From positions 107,766,501-107,830,500 of the forward strand of contig NC_134137.1 in NCBI RefSeq assembly GCF_033958435.1: a stretch of DNA of 64,000 nucleotides, written 5' to 3'. Positions 35,500 through 45,675 of the stretch are shown here, in pieces. Both the position numbers and the translations under genes were made by a program. Each line of letters begins with the position of its first letter. The stretch's first letter is position 1. This stretch comes from Carettochelys insculpta. Lineage: Eukaryota; Chordata; Testudines; Carettochelyidae. Below the pieces are notes generated by a model. It saw only the letters and a program-made list of their open reading frames with translations, was not told where the DNA came from and did no database searches.

Positions 35500-35578
35500 G
35501 TTGCAAAAACAATGAGAAGTCCTGTGGCACGTACTAACAGATTTTTTTTTGGAGCTAAAGCTTTCATGAGCAAAGACA
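35500..35578 (-). mobile_element. Penelope-like 3' end fragment (family A)
   Basis: GAGAAGTCCTGTGGCACGTA, then CTAACAGA and GCTTTCATGAGCAAAGAC, in the same order as 17220-17290. It is cut at the hAT element that begins at 35581. Confidence 0.55.
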
Positions 35579-35580
35579 CA

Positions 35581-36486
35581 CAGTGTTTCCCAAACTAATT
35601 TGACCACAGAACACTTTTGGATTTCTAATGTATTCATGGAACACATATGTGCTGGGGGTGTGTGTGGGGTGTGTGTATGTGGAGGGTTTCACACTGAAAT
35701 ACTGCTGCACATAATACTCAAGAATTGATTTAAAAGAATTAGGCTTTTTAGATGCCTTTTATTTTACAAAGAGCAAAAATAACAAGAGCAAATCATCTGA
35801 ATGATTAACTAATGTCCTTCTGAAGGGAGGATGGTTAGCAATCCTATATTTCAGTATAAAAGTTACGTACAAACCCAAAACAAAACAGTACAACAGCTGA
35901 AAGAAGGATGGTTAGTGGTGTTCTCTTGTACAAAAACAGAAGTGACAACATTGTTCATAAAAAGGACTGTCCTTCTTTAAAGGTTGCAAAATATTTTTAT
36001 GAAAAAGAAATGCAAACTAAATTAGGTATGGAAAAATATTTTAAGTTGTTTTTATACACTCGTTATTTTTACAGAAAACTACCGGAAAGTAAGAATAAGC
36101 TACATTTGACAGTTTCTTTAATGTGAAACGTGTTTTTTGCATCTTTTGGTCACATGTCCATGTAATATTAGGAATGATGCTGGAGAGTTGAATCCTCATA
36201 TTAGATGCAACATCACGTGATGTGTCTGAACATGACAAATACCGAAACAGTCCAAATCAACTCTGATTGTTTCGGCATTGAGTTTCACAACAAGTACTAT
36301 AATATTACGAATGCGTCTAAGTATTAATATATCTACAATCAAATACTATTCATATACCTTAGTATTTTTGATACACACACAATTTCAGAAGGGAAAGCTT
36401 TGCTAGTATCAACAGTGTTTCATGGAACACCTATTCACATTATGTGGAATACCAGTATTCCGTGGAACACAGTTTGGGAAACACTG
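35581..36486. mobile_element. Non-autonomous hAT element, 906 bp
   Basis: The termini are perfect 16-bp inverted repeats, CAGTGTTTCCCAAACT and AGTTTGGGAAACACTG, of the CAG...CTG type common in hAT elements. Sub-terminal blocks (AGAACACTTTTGGA and GTGGAACACAG) also pair roughly. No transposase ORF is present; the interior is AT-rich. An 8-bp target duplication is not visible. Confidence 0.75.
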
Positions 36487-37227
36487 CTCTTAGATAAAAT
36501 TGAGCAAATCCTCTTTGCTAGAGGAAAGCCTGAGGTTAGGTCAGGCATAACAAACAGGAGCTGCCTACAATCAAACGTTGCATCCTCTAAATGCAAACCA
36601 TCTCAGACTTGCTATGTTAATGTCCCTTTACTTTAGTTTACCTGTGTTGGCTTACATGGTCACTTTTGCTGACTAGCTTTCTCAATCACTCACTTTCAGC
36701 CTAGATTATTTTTGCAGACTCAGGAAGAGACCCTCAGAGAGAGAGTGCAGCTTTGGTGTCTGGTGTTGACTTTTACTTGCAGCCTTACTACTGGAAAAAA
36801 CAAACCTGACCTTTTCATGCCACTCAGACGTGACATGACCTTTTCAACCACTCAGAGGCACGACAAACTCATTCCTGCTTCGAGCTATTTAGGAAATTGT
36901 TTTTAGCTGTCTCTCCTGGCCATAGGTTTCAAACTATACAGTGTTGGGCAGCTAAAGTACAGTCTTACTAATTAGAAGACAAAAGGAGAGAGATAGGAAA
37001 GGAAATAAATTAGCTGGTGGAAGAAGAGGATATGTGGGGTGTGGAAGAGAGAGAAGTGGAGTTTGGGATAGAGATGGAGCTGGTATAGAAGGGGTGTATT
37101 GTGGCTCTTCTATTTGGCCTGGGTCCAGGAAGAACATCTTTCAGAAGGATTAAGAAAGCCCAGAGTGGTAACTGTGATGGTGAAGCTCACTCTAGTAGCC
37201 ACATTTTCTCCCAAAGTCTCTTTCTTT
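36487..37227. other. UBAC2 intron 1, nothing recognised
   Basis: Unremarkable except for a purine-rich tract (GGA/GAA) at about 36970-37080. Confidence 0.4.
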
Positions 37228-37300
37228 GAAAACAAAAAGCAGTCAAGTAACACTTTAAAGACTAGCAAAATAGTTTATTGGGTGAGCTTCTGTTTGGAAT
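37228..37300 (-). mobile_element. Penelope-like 3' end fragment (family B)
   Basis: AAACAAAAAGCAGTCAAGTA, then CACTTTAAAGACTAGCAAAA and TAGTTTATTGGGTGAGC, nearly identical to 46960-47022. Short fragment about 370 bp upstream of UBAC2 exon 2. Confidence 0.6.
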
Positions 37301-37671
37301 GGAGATCTCTTTCTTTGATGATTCAAAAAAGGAACGATAAGTGGGATAGCTCTTTCACTCATTATTAGCCCTATTTAGGACTGGTTTCTGGACAGCCAGT
37401 TTTGTTGTATTTCTTTACTGTTCTGCGCACTTCTTGTTTACTAAACATGATTGTAACACCATTCTCAAATTGTATCAGTAGGTCTTTTGGTTTGGACCAA
37501 TTCAGTCTTTCTGTTTCCCTTTGATATTATTTCCTATCAACATTTGTAGGTTATTGTGACATCATCTGAACTTTCCAGTGCTATGTTCTCTTTCACTTGT
37601 TTTATTAAGTTGATTTTTAAATGTGAGGTCTCTCGCTTTGAAGTTTATGTTGTTTTATTTTTTTTTTAAAG

Positions 37672-37799
37672 ATAAAGCACCTCTGTCAAAGAGTCTTTTA
37701 CTAGTCCCAAGTGTCCTGTCGATTCTTTTGACTTTGCTCTTCCAACATTATCAGAAGTTCTTCACATATAACCTACATGCTGTAAAAAAGGATTTTCAG
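37672..37799 (+). CDS. UBAC2: UBAC2 coding exon 2
   Basis: Preceded by a long T-rich tract and acceptor TTTTTTTAAAG, followed by donor CAG|GTAAAT. Joined to exon 1 it reads YKAPLSKSLLLVPSVLSILL, then TLLFQHYQKFFTYNLHAVKK and DFQ, ending on a complete codon (residues 11-53). The hydrophobic stretch around residues 18-33 is the first membrane segment of UBAC2. The sequence is strongly similar to mammalian UBAC2 throughout. Exon length is 128 bp and the phase (2 bases, then complete codons) fits the preceding 31-bp coding part. A longer ORF through the exon (37623-37847) runs into intron on both sides and is not the gene model. Confidence 0.93.
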
Positions 37800-38268
37800 G
37801 TAAATTTTAATTCATTTATGTGTAGAAGGAGAGAGGGGAAATATTAACACTGTCTTTCATGATTTCACAGTCTATTTCTCCTGTGGTTTTCTCTCCCCCC
37901 ACCATTGTCTTGGACTCTGGGCTTGTTTTCTTGGGAAGTTAATAATAAGATAGGGCATGAATTTAAAGCACAGCTGTTTAGCTAATATGCACAAAGGCAC
38001 TTTAGTGCAGAATAAGTGAGTCCGCTTGGGTAGTGCCTAGCTATTCCATGCTAACTTCACTTGGAGGCAAACCATTAAATCACCAGTCTATTACCATTCC
38101 TACTCCCATTTTAACCATGTCACTAGCCATGGTAGCTTTTTTCACTTCTGCTAAAACAAACCATCAGAGTAACAATCATTTCCTTTTGCTGGGATTCTGA
38201 TATTATTTCATCATCTCTCTTTTAGCAGAGGAGAAATGTGAGTCTTGTACAACTTGAATATGAATTAT
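37800..38268. other. UBAC2 intron 2, no feature
   Basis: AT-rich intronic sequence, nothing recognised until the MITE cluster at 38269. Confidence 0.5.
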
Positions 38269-38855
38269 GGCCATGTCTACGCTGCCATTTATGCTAGCAG
38301 CGCTTGTGTCACCTACGGGTGTGAAGTAACACCCTGTGAGCAATGTTAAGTTTCGCTGGCATAAGGGGTAGCGTGTCAGGAGAGCTTTGCCTGCCAACAT
38401 AGCTGCTGCTGTTTGTTGAGGGCTTTACTGAGTCATTGGGAGAGTTCTACTCCCATCGGCATGGAATGGTTACACGAGTGATCTTAGAGCAGCACAGTGG
38501 CATCTGTACAGCAGTGCCACTAAAAACTCACTAGGGCTATGTCTACCTGGTAGGTGCTATTTCGGGATATGAAGATATCCTGATTTAGCTGCCCATGTCT
38601 AAGCAATGTGCCCATTGTCTCGAAACACGTTATTCTGGCAACCATGTACACCTGATCGCTCGAGGAGTACAGGGATGCCTCGTAGTAGGGTTTTATATCT
38701 AAACAGCACCACATGCTGATATGACACTCCCATGTGCCAAAATAGCCTATTTCAAAATCTACTGGAAGGAAGATACGCAGTTCGCATAGTGCAAATTATG
38801 TAGCTTATTTTGATCTTGCAGTGCTTTGTAGATATAGCCTAGTTTAGACATGGCC
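38269..38855. mobile_element. Outer MITE-like element interrupted by MITE 5
   Basis: Left end GGCCATGTCTACGCTGCC; the last bases after the inner element, TTTAGACATGGCC, are the inverse of that end. The body includes GCTAGCAGCGCTTGTGTCACC. The outer flanking triplets (TAT and AGA) do not match, so an intact outer insertion is only inferred. Confidence 0.5.
38535..38839. mobile_element. MITE 5 (3-bp TSD TAG)
   Basis: Starts GGCTATGTCTACCTGG and ends TTTGTAGATATAGCC, the same terminal theme as the other MITEs, though the interior (ATTTCGGGATATGAAGATATC) belongs to another subfamily. TAG flanks it at 38532-38534 and 38840-38842. It has no ORF of interest. Confidence 0.75.
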
Positions 38856-38904
38856 AGACACGTTTAATAGCCTATGATCTTTTGATGTGGCTAGGAACAA
38901 TTTT

Positions 38905-39345
38905 GTTGTGTTCATAGATATGTTTTGTGGCAAAAGGGACTATTGTTATCATCTAGCCTGACCTGCATAATATAGGATGTAGAATTTAGCAAGAGATGTA
39001 TGCATCTAGCCCAATAACTTGAGGATCATTTTTAGAAAGACACAAAATCTCATTGTAAATACTCCAAATGAGTGGAGATTTGCCATATACTTGAGTAGTC
39101 TGTTCCATTGGTTAATTACCCTCCCTGTTAAAAATTTGCAACTTATTTTTAGTTTGAACTTGGTTGCCATCAGCTTCCAGGCATTGAATCTTGTAATGTC
39201 ACTGACTGCTTAATTAAAGAGCCTTCTAATATCAATATTAATTTTCAATACAATATTCTGTATTTAAATAATATTACTGTAAAATGCTCTTCATTTTTGG
39301 AGGCTGCATGTCTTTGCATATCTTTGCATGACTCTTACTCTCTTT
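38905..39345 (-). mobile_element. Old CR1 LINE 3' end
   Basis: On the + strand the reverse of a CR1 3' end is seen: GGGACTATTGTTATCATCTAG, GCCCAATAACTTGAGG, then CCATTGGTTAATTACCCTCC, and CTTCCAGGCATTGAATCTTG. It is diverged from the younger CR1 copies in this window and carries no intact ORF. Confidence 0.75.
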
Positions 39346-39435
39346 CCAAAATGTGTTAGTCTTCAGATTCTAAAAGGTGTAAACTAAAAAGTCAAAAAGA
39401 GCGTGCCCTTAAATTTCTTTATGCTGCCCATAGAC

Positions 39436-40783
39436 CAATGTTTCTTAAGCTGTTCTCCGTGAACAACTCACAAGTGTGCTGCAAGTGTTTGGAATATATT
39501 AGGGGTTGGCAACCCCCGGCACATGTGCCATTCATGGCACACCAGCCACCTTGGATGGCACACTGGCAGGAGCTCTGCCCTGTCCCTACCCCCCATGCAG
39601 CAGGGGAGAAGACTGGAGCATGGTCCTGAGGCCAAGCCACTGCTACAGAGCCTCCACCATGGCATGGGGCTGGATCCTCAGCCATGGGGCCTCTGCAGCA
39701 GTTCTCAGCTGGAGCTCCAGCCGCGGAGCCTCTGCAGCAGTATTCAGCCGGAGACCCTACTGTGGGACCCCTACAGCAGCACGGGGCCAAAGCCCCAGCC
39801 GTGGGGCCCTAACTGGAGTGCAAAGCCAGGCTGGAGGCCCAGTCCTGGACATGCTATGGAATGAAGAATCCCTCCCCCAGCTATCTGCCCTCTTCTCTGC
39901 GGATGGAGACTGACCCCTCTGCCCCCAGCCCCAACTCTGGCATCTGACCTCCCTTCTCCAGGGAGAGGGACTGAGCCCGTCTGATCCCCACAGCTCTGCC
40001 ATCTCTCCCTGTCTCCCAGAGACAGGTAATGAGCCCTTCTCCTCCCTCATGCCTGCTGTCTCCCCCTCCAGAAATAGGTATTGAGCCTCTATGACCCCCC
40101 ATAATTGTCCATCTGCCCCTCTGGGAAAGGGACTGAGCCCCTCTGCCCCTCCCACCATTTGCCTTGAGACAGGGATTTTTTAGTCCATCTGCCCCTACCT
40201 CTGCCCACTGCCTGGGATGGGGGCTGAGCCCTCTTGCTTTTCTTTTCTGCCTTGTCTTGCCTCCTTGCTAATTACTGCCACCATCCTTCTGGCAGGCAGT
40301 TAATTCCAGTGAGGTGTTTGGAGGTCCTGCTTCCCCAGGGTCGCCCAGTTACTTTTCCTAAGCTGCTTTCCCCAGCACATGCCTGCCCTGCTTCTGCATG
40401 CCAGGGCACTCTCTCCTGCCACCAGCCACAGCTAAATGGCAAAACTCTGCATCTTAATGAAGTTGTTGGAAGGGGGACTATTCGTGACTTTAAAAAATAT
40501 CACTGGCACTTGCAGTGTTCGTAGAGGTCAAAGGTCAAATTTTGGCATTCCACCATGGAAAGGTTGCTGACCCAGGTGTATATTTTCTGTTATTAAAACC
40601 AAATAAAATGCTACTTCTTCATTACTGTGATACCTAATTAAATTACTTCATTTTGATTTTGCTGTTGCTGTTTGTTTGGTCTTTTTTTGTATGACAACAA
40701 TTTTTTGAAGAAAATTTTAAAGGCGTTCTGCATAAAAAATATTATTTGTTGTTCTGTGTTCTCAGAAAGTTTAAGGAACACTG
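39436..40783. mobile_element. hAT-like element (outer), with inserted second hAT
   Basis: Ends CAATGTTTCTTAAGCTG and AGTTTAAGGAACACTG are imperfect inverted repeats of the CAGTGTTTC type. Flanking octamers are CCATAGAC (39428-39435) and GTATAGAC (40784-40791), which match at 6 of 8 positions, as expected of an old 8-bp hAT duplication. The inner element at 39500-40576 accounts for most of the length, so the original was only about 270 bp. Confidence 0.65.
39500..40576. mobile_element. hAT-like element (inner)
   Basis: Ends AGGGGTTGGCAACC and GGTTGCTGACCCAGG are inverted repeats of the CAGGGGTYGGCAACC type. GGCACATGTGCCATTCATGG next to the left end and CATTCCACCATGG next to the right are sub-terminal partners. 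The interior is GC-rich with degenerate tandem blocks (GAGCCTCTGCAGCAG, GGGACTGAGCCC). ORFs of up to 135 codons on both strands reflect that composition; no transposase motif is visible. Confidence 0.6.
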
Positions 40784-41051
40784 GTATAGACTGTCTCAAA
40801 TGACTTTATATTTGATTTTTTTCACTTCCATTATCTGTGGAAAAGATCCTGTGTTAGTATTTGTAAATGTGAGCTATCAAAGATGAGCAGATTTGGTTTG
40901 AATAGTAAGATGACTGAAAAAATTTACTTTGGAAATATTTTATGTTTATATTAGTATCTACTGATTGCTTTTGAAAAATGATTACAGATATATGAAAAAT
41001 GTCCATGAAGGATGGAACAGAATTAAATATCTTGGTGCTTTTATATTCTAG

Positions 41052-41171
41052 ATTTGGAGACTTGTATTTGGGAGAACAGTATGTCTTGATCTGAAAGATG
41101 CATTCTGCAGTAGCTTGCTCATTTATAACTTTAGGATATTTGAAAGAAGATATGGCAGCCGAAAATTTTCA
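41052..41171 (+). CDS. UBAC2: UBAC2 coding exon 3
   Basis: Acceptor TTATATTCTAG and donor TCA|GTAAGTGC bound 120 bp, exactly 40 codons (residues 54-93): IWRLVFGRTVCLDLKDAFCS, then SLLIYNFRIFERRYGSRKFS. It follows exon 2 without a phase change. This part covers the loop after the first membrane segment and the start of the second (FCSSLLIYNFRIF). The block RIFERRYGSRKF is highly conserved across vertebrate UBAC2. It was too short for an ATG-based ORF call and was found by reading the frame after the acceptor. Confidence 0.93.
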
Positions 41172-41576
41172 GTAAGTGCTACTTGTATCATTTGTAGTAC
41201 CCACAAAGATTGCTACATCCTCTCGTCTCACATTATTGTCAGATATTTATTTCTTGTTGTCTTTGTGAATAGATACATTATTTGATATTATGTAGGCTAA
41301 CCAATTTTTAAATGGCATCTGTGATTGTAAAGATTATATCAAGAACATATTTAGCTTTTTCATTTAATAAACTAATGTCTCAATTTAAGAAAAATTGTTG
41401 GTAGGATACAGCAAGTTTTATGCCATCTTTGAAAGGAATTTTATTAAAAACTCCAATTCATTATAGTTCTTTTAAAATCAGAAAGAATTGTCTGGTAAAC
41501 TTGTGTTTTGAAATTGTACTGAAATGTCCATGAAATAAATTTAGGTTACTTAGGTTACTTGAACTACAGGTTGAAC

Positions 41577-41879
41577 CTCTCTAGTTCGGCGCTCTCGGGA
41601 CCTGACCAGTGCCAAAGGTGAGTATTTGCTGGAACATTGGCAGTCAGTACTGCCTAGCAGCATTACGAACACTTCTACTGCTTTTAGAAGACATTTAAGG
41701 GTAAATTAGAGCTAAACAATAGCACAGAACGCTGAGAGCCAGGACTGGTGGCTGTAAACAAACTTTATGGGACCACAGGAAACTTGGCCATACTGAAGTG
41801 GTCATCCAGCTAACTAAAATCATGCTGCATTATGGATGTTCATAGGTGAGAGGGTGCTGGACTAGACAGGTTCAACCTG
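41577..41879. mobile_element. Small TIR element, hAT-like
   Basis: Starts CAGGTTGAACCTCTCTAGT and ends GGACTAGACAGGTTCAACCTG, a long imperfect inverted repeat of about 20 bp. It is 303 bp with no ORF. Flanking octamers do not match. It lies in UBAC2 intron 3. Confidence 0.65.
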
Positions 41880-42016
41880 GGCTAACACGGACTTTTTCAA
41901 CTTTAACAATTAGCGCTTCTGACTCCAGACCTTTACGTTTAATCTTTCAGAATTAGCTAGTTCTGGTTAATTAATTAATGTTTGGGACCCATCTGTTTTG
42001 TTTTTTTCCTTTTCAG

Positions 42017-42123
42017 TCCTTTTTATTGGGTTCCTGGATGCTGTCAGCTTTGTTTGATCTTATCCTTGTAGAAGTTGTACAGTATGCATTTGGCATCACC
42101 ATCAGCAGCTTGCCTTCTGGCTT
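42017..42123 (+). CDS. UBAC2: UBAC2 coding exon 4
   Basis: A strong T-rich tract and acceptor TTCCTTTTCAG lead into 107 bp reading SFLLGSWMLSALFDLILVEV, then VQYAFGITISSLPSG plus two bases of the next codon (residues 94-128), before donor TT|GTAAGTAG. The hydrophobic run SFLLGSWMLSALFDLILVEV is a membrane segment of the rhomboid-like fold. The following exon is not in the window: no continuation with an acceptor was found up to 64000. The rest of the protein, with the remaining membrane segments and the UBA domain, therefore lies to the right. Intron 4 is longer than 21.8 kb and hosts GPR18 in antisense. Confidence 0.93.
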
Positions 42124-42870
42124 GTAAGTAGTTCTTAATGGGCTTGGCTTTGTCTAATACAGTTTCAAGGGACTACTTAGTACAGATTTGATTAAAATAA
42201 CCTACTAATGTAAACCTTCAACTCCAGTTTATCTTTTTTGACATAAAATGTAAATGTCCTTGGCGTGAATATTTGTTCGTATACCATTATTTTCCAAGCA
42301 TGACCTGTAGTAGAGTTGTAATATTTTAAGTATTGTACTTATACTTTGTGTTGACTTTCAATCCCACAACATTGTCTTTTTGCCTGTCTTGAAGAAACTG
42401 AAAGGAATTATCTTGCAGTGCTGGCATCTTTTAAGCTTTCTCCAGTACGGTGTTCGCAAATATTTGTTTTGGTTTCATGATCTTTTCAGGAGCATACTTA
42501 ACACTTAACGCACAAGACTAATCTTACTGTAACTCAGTTTTTAAAACATGCAAAACTATATGCATTTCATATTGGAAGGTACTTCAGGAGTTCACGTTTT
42601 ATAGGATGTTATGTGTAGGTGTATTGCATTTCATATTTGAAGAATGAAGTGTTTAAACTTATGATTCTTCAGGAATTCAGTTTCAAATAAGCTGCTATTG
42701 TGATTTGTATAATAAACGGAACTCAGAAAGCTAGGTGATTAACTGAGTATTTGTATTTAGGTTTATGCTTTAATATGGTCAACATCACAGTCATGGGTTT
42801 CCATATGCTGTGTGCTCATTGGTATTAAGAAAAGCTTTTATAGTCACTGTTTTCTTATGTCAAATGTAAG
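42124..42870. other. UBAC2 intron 4, first part
   Basis: AT-rich intronic sequence with no feature before MITE 6. Confidence 0.5.
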
Positions 42871-43262
42871 GGCTGTGACTGCACTAGCACCCGCTTTTCG
42901 AAAGGGGAATGCTAATGAGCCACTTCTGCAGATGCTAATGAGGTGCTGCCATGCTTATGCAGCACTTTATTAGTATAATGGCGGCCGCGCATGTTTTGAA
43001 AGTGCTGCTTTCGAAACGCACGCTGCCAGTGTAGACAGGAGCCTTTCAAAAGGACCTCTGCACTTTGAAAGCCTTTTCTTCCCATTTGGTTTTGGGAAGA
43101 AGGGGCTTTTGAAATCCAGGGGGGTCCTCTTGGAAGGCTCCTGTCTAGATCAGCAGCATGTGTTATGAAAGTGGCACTTTCAAAGTGGCACTGCATAAGC
43201 ATGGCAGAAGTGGCTCATTAGCATCTCCCTTTTGAAAGGCGGGTGCTAGTGTGGCCATGGCC
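42871..43262. mobile_element. Foldback MITE 6 (3-bp TSD AAG)
   Basis: Starts GGCTGTGACTGCACTAGCAC and ends GGTGCTAGTGTGGCCATGGCC, with inverted halves containing CGCTTTTCGAAAG and CTTTTGAAAGGCG. The two arms meet near 43080 at a TTCTTCCCATTTGGTTTTGG palindrome. AAG lies at 42868-42870 and 43263-43265. The interior subfamily is different from MITEs 1-4, but end structure and duplication length agree. Confidence 0.85.
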
Positions 43263-43265
43263 AAG

Positions 43266-44224
43266 AGCTTTCAGTTTCTGATCCTTAGTGTATCCAATGG
43301 AAAAACATTAGACCTCTCATAATAATGTGGGAAGTTATACTGTAGTTAGGCTAATTAAACTATGTGGTTTTTGTTAGACTGTTGAAAATTAGCTGTTAGA
43401 AGGGATTTGTAATGTGGATGAATTCAAAAAGTTTAGGGATAGAACATACACTATTTGTATGTCTGTATAAACTAAATTCCTTATATCAGAACAAAATATA
43501 TGCTAGCTGTTTAAATGTTTGGGTATTCCAAATATATTATACTTACAGGAAATAATTAACAAATTGAATAATTTCTCATCTACTATTCAGAGAACTTTTT
43601 TATTTATTATAGAATTTCATTAATTTTAGTGCCTCACAATACTGCTGCATAGAGATTTTATGTAAACCAAATGTAAATAAATGTAAAGAAGCTTTCTCTT
43701 CAGTTCCTGTTTTTTGTTCTGGAAAAAGTTGAATTTAGGAATATAATAGATACTTGGATTTCATGTACAATCTGACATCTAAATATAAAATCTTAATGTA
43801 AGCAGATGTATTAGATAGTGGTCACACTGAAATTCTGCAGAGCTACCTGTGTTTTATTTAAATTGCATGTACACTAGCATGGACATTGACTTTTTTACAC
43901 CTGGAAATATTCACATTTGATTGAGCGGGAATACATCATGTACAGTATATTTGTGTGTCTACTTTACCCAGCTTGTAGGTCATAAATATCTCAGTTTTCC
44001 TGGATTTACTGTAAAAATGTAAGACACACAGATGAAATATTAGTATTTTAACTAATTGATATTTCATTTGTCACACAATTGGTATTCCGTTTGTCCCACA
44101 ATTCTGCTATCACAGATTTAATGTGTCCCAATACTGCCAATTCCAGAGCATTCTTGACCGCAACCAAGTCAGTCAAATTTTAGTGAAAGTCACTTGGCCA
44201 TATTATAAACATCTTCTGGTGTTT
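43266..44224 (-). other. Probable GPR18 3' untranslated region and downstream
   Basis: AT-rich and free of recognised repeats. On the minus strand two AATAAA signals lie downstream of the GPR18 stop: one at 43853-43858 (about 370 bp after the stop) and one at 43599-43604 (about 620 bp after). Either could end the transcript; the sequence alone cannot decide. Confidence 0.4.
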
Positions 44225-45217
44225 TTATATCATTTCACTGTTTATATTACTTAGTGACCTTACACTCCCAGATCGGAAGCTCTTCCTGCGCACACTTCGA
44301 AGATAGTTGCGATAAAGCATGACACTGATGACTCTAGCCTGAAATTGTTTAGAAACTATGTAGTACAGGATAACATCTAAGCAGGTGCTGAGATTCATGA
44401 GAAAGGTGGTAAACGCTGCCCATGGATTGTAACTCTTGTCTTCATCTTGCAGCATCAGGAAGGCAAAACAGATGTGGAAGGGCACAAAGCAAACAAGCAC
44501 TTGCACAATCAGAGTAACTATAATTTTTATAGATCTTTCCTTAGCCTTGGGTTTCAGTTTGGAAGTCCTGCCATGGACAAAATGGTAAATAATGACTAAA
44601 TAGCATCCGATCATGACAAACAGGGGAATCAAGAAGAAAAAAGTCAAACGAGTAAAATTTAACATATTGACTTCCTTTAGATGGATGATATCAAGCATCT
44701 TTATGCAGGTAATAAAATTTGAGTCTTTATCTGGATCTGAACGTAAAAATAGCAGAGGGGAAGTTGATGCAAGAGTCATTATCCAGATGCCAATGCAAGC
44801 TAGAAGAGCTTTCTTTGTATTCTTAAGTTCTTTGACATGTTTGGGCTGGACAATGGCCATATATCTATCAACACTTATAAAAGCAAGCAGCCACAGAGCA
44901 ATGCTTGGATAAAACACAGTGAAAGCCCCAAGAATCCGACAGAACATGTCTCCAAATGGCCAAACTACTTTTGCATAATATATTATTCGAAAAGGTAAGA
45001 ACAATATAAAAATTAAGTCAAGTAATGCGACATTCATCATGTAAACTGTTATAGTTGTTCTTTTCTTGGTGGTGCAGCTGAAGACCCATAGTGCAGTGAT
45101 GTTCACTAGCAATCCAATTACGAATATAAAGCTATAGAAGACCAGCGATGAGATCCTGTATTCTTCTGGGTGCAAGTTTCCCGGGATAATATTTTGACTC
45201 TGATTATACTGAGTCAT
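44225..45217 (-). CDS. GPR18: GPR18, class A GPCR (N-arachidonyl glycine receptor)
   Basis: A 330-residue intact seven-transmembrane receptor, the length expected of GPR18. Visible marks: N-terminal glycosylation site NQS; TM1 with GLLVNITALWVF; TM2 MMNVALLDLIF; the disulfide pair Cys in MFCRILGAF and in NFITCIKM; DRY in FISVDRYMAI; TM5 LTFFFLIPLFVMIGCYLV; TM6 VQVLVCFVPFHICFAFL; TM7 with DVILYYIVS in place of NPxxY. The tail ends RSLSNINSEMI. GPR18 is a plasma-membrane receptor of immune cells. Start: the ORF is open 16 codons further (to 45265), but that extension crosses a splice acceptor (minus TTTGTTTTTAG|GGATC, exon edge at 45245). The Met at 45217, MTQYNQSQN, is therefore the start. The gene lies antisense in UBAC2 intron 4, as in mammals. 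Endogenous ligand assignments are disputed. Confidence 0.97.
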   Translation of the reverse strand: MTQYNQSQNIIPGNLHPEEYRISSLVFYSFIFVIGLLVNITALWVFSCTTKKRTTITVYMMNVALLDLIFILFLPFRIIYYAKVVWPFGDMFCRILGAFTVFYPSIALWLLAFISVDRYMAIVQPKHVKELKNTKKALLACIGIWIMTLASTSPLLFLRSDPDKDSNFITCIKMLDIIHLKEVNMLNFTRLTFFFLIPLFVMIGCYLVIIYHFVHGRTSKLKPKAKERSIKIIVTLIVQVLVCFVPFHICFAFLMLQDEDKSYNPWAAFTTFLMNLSTCLDVILYYIVSKQFQARVISVMLYRNYLRSVRRKSFRSGSVRSLSNINSEMI

Positions 45218-45245
45218 ATTTTTTTCTCCTCTTAAATCATGATCC

Positions 45246-45675
45246 CTAAAAACAAATATAAACAATGAGAAATGAAACTACAATAAAATGAGACTTGGAA
45301 ATCTGAATAAAAACAAAACAGGTTATTGTTATTTCTTAATCACGGTTCTTTTAAAAAATAAAAATAATTTCAGTCAAGAAATAGGAATAGATTATGGTAA
45401 CTACCAAAACAAGCTGTGCTCACTCTATTGTTGTAATGTCTGCCCCCAAGCGATTATACGTATTATCAACTTGTAGGGAGTGACAGGTTTTTTAACAATT
45501 AAAATATAGTTTCAGGGTTTTTTAATTAATTAAAAATGTGTCTCATTAAAGAAATTCCAAAATGTAATGAGAAGATTAGGGATTGCTGCATGTTGTTATA
45601 TTTGATGTTTTGTTTGCAGTATTGTAGCGCGTAGCAGTCCCAAATAGGGGCCAGAATCCCATTGTGCTAAGCTAG
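45246..45675. other. GPR18 5' intron / UBAC2 intron 4
   Basis: AT-rich, beginning on the minus strand with the T-rich acceptor tract of the GPR18 coding exon. From 45625 to the hAT element the sequence (CCAAATAGGGGCCAGAATCCC) looks like the left half of an older repeat, whose right half, GACACAGGAAAAAGAGAGTT, resumes at about 46021. Confidence 0.4.

Noticed and set aside
37623..37847. A 74-codon ORF as a small gene
   Set aside because: It is UBAC2 exon 2 with intron sequence read through at both ends.
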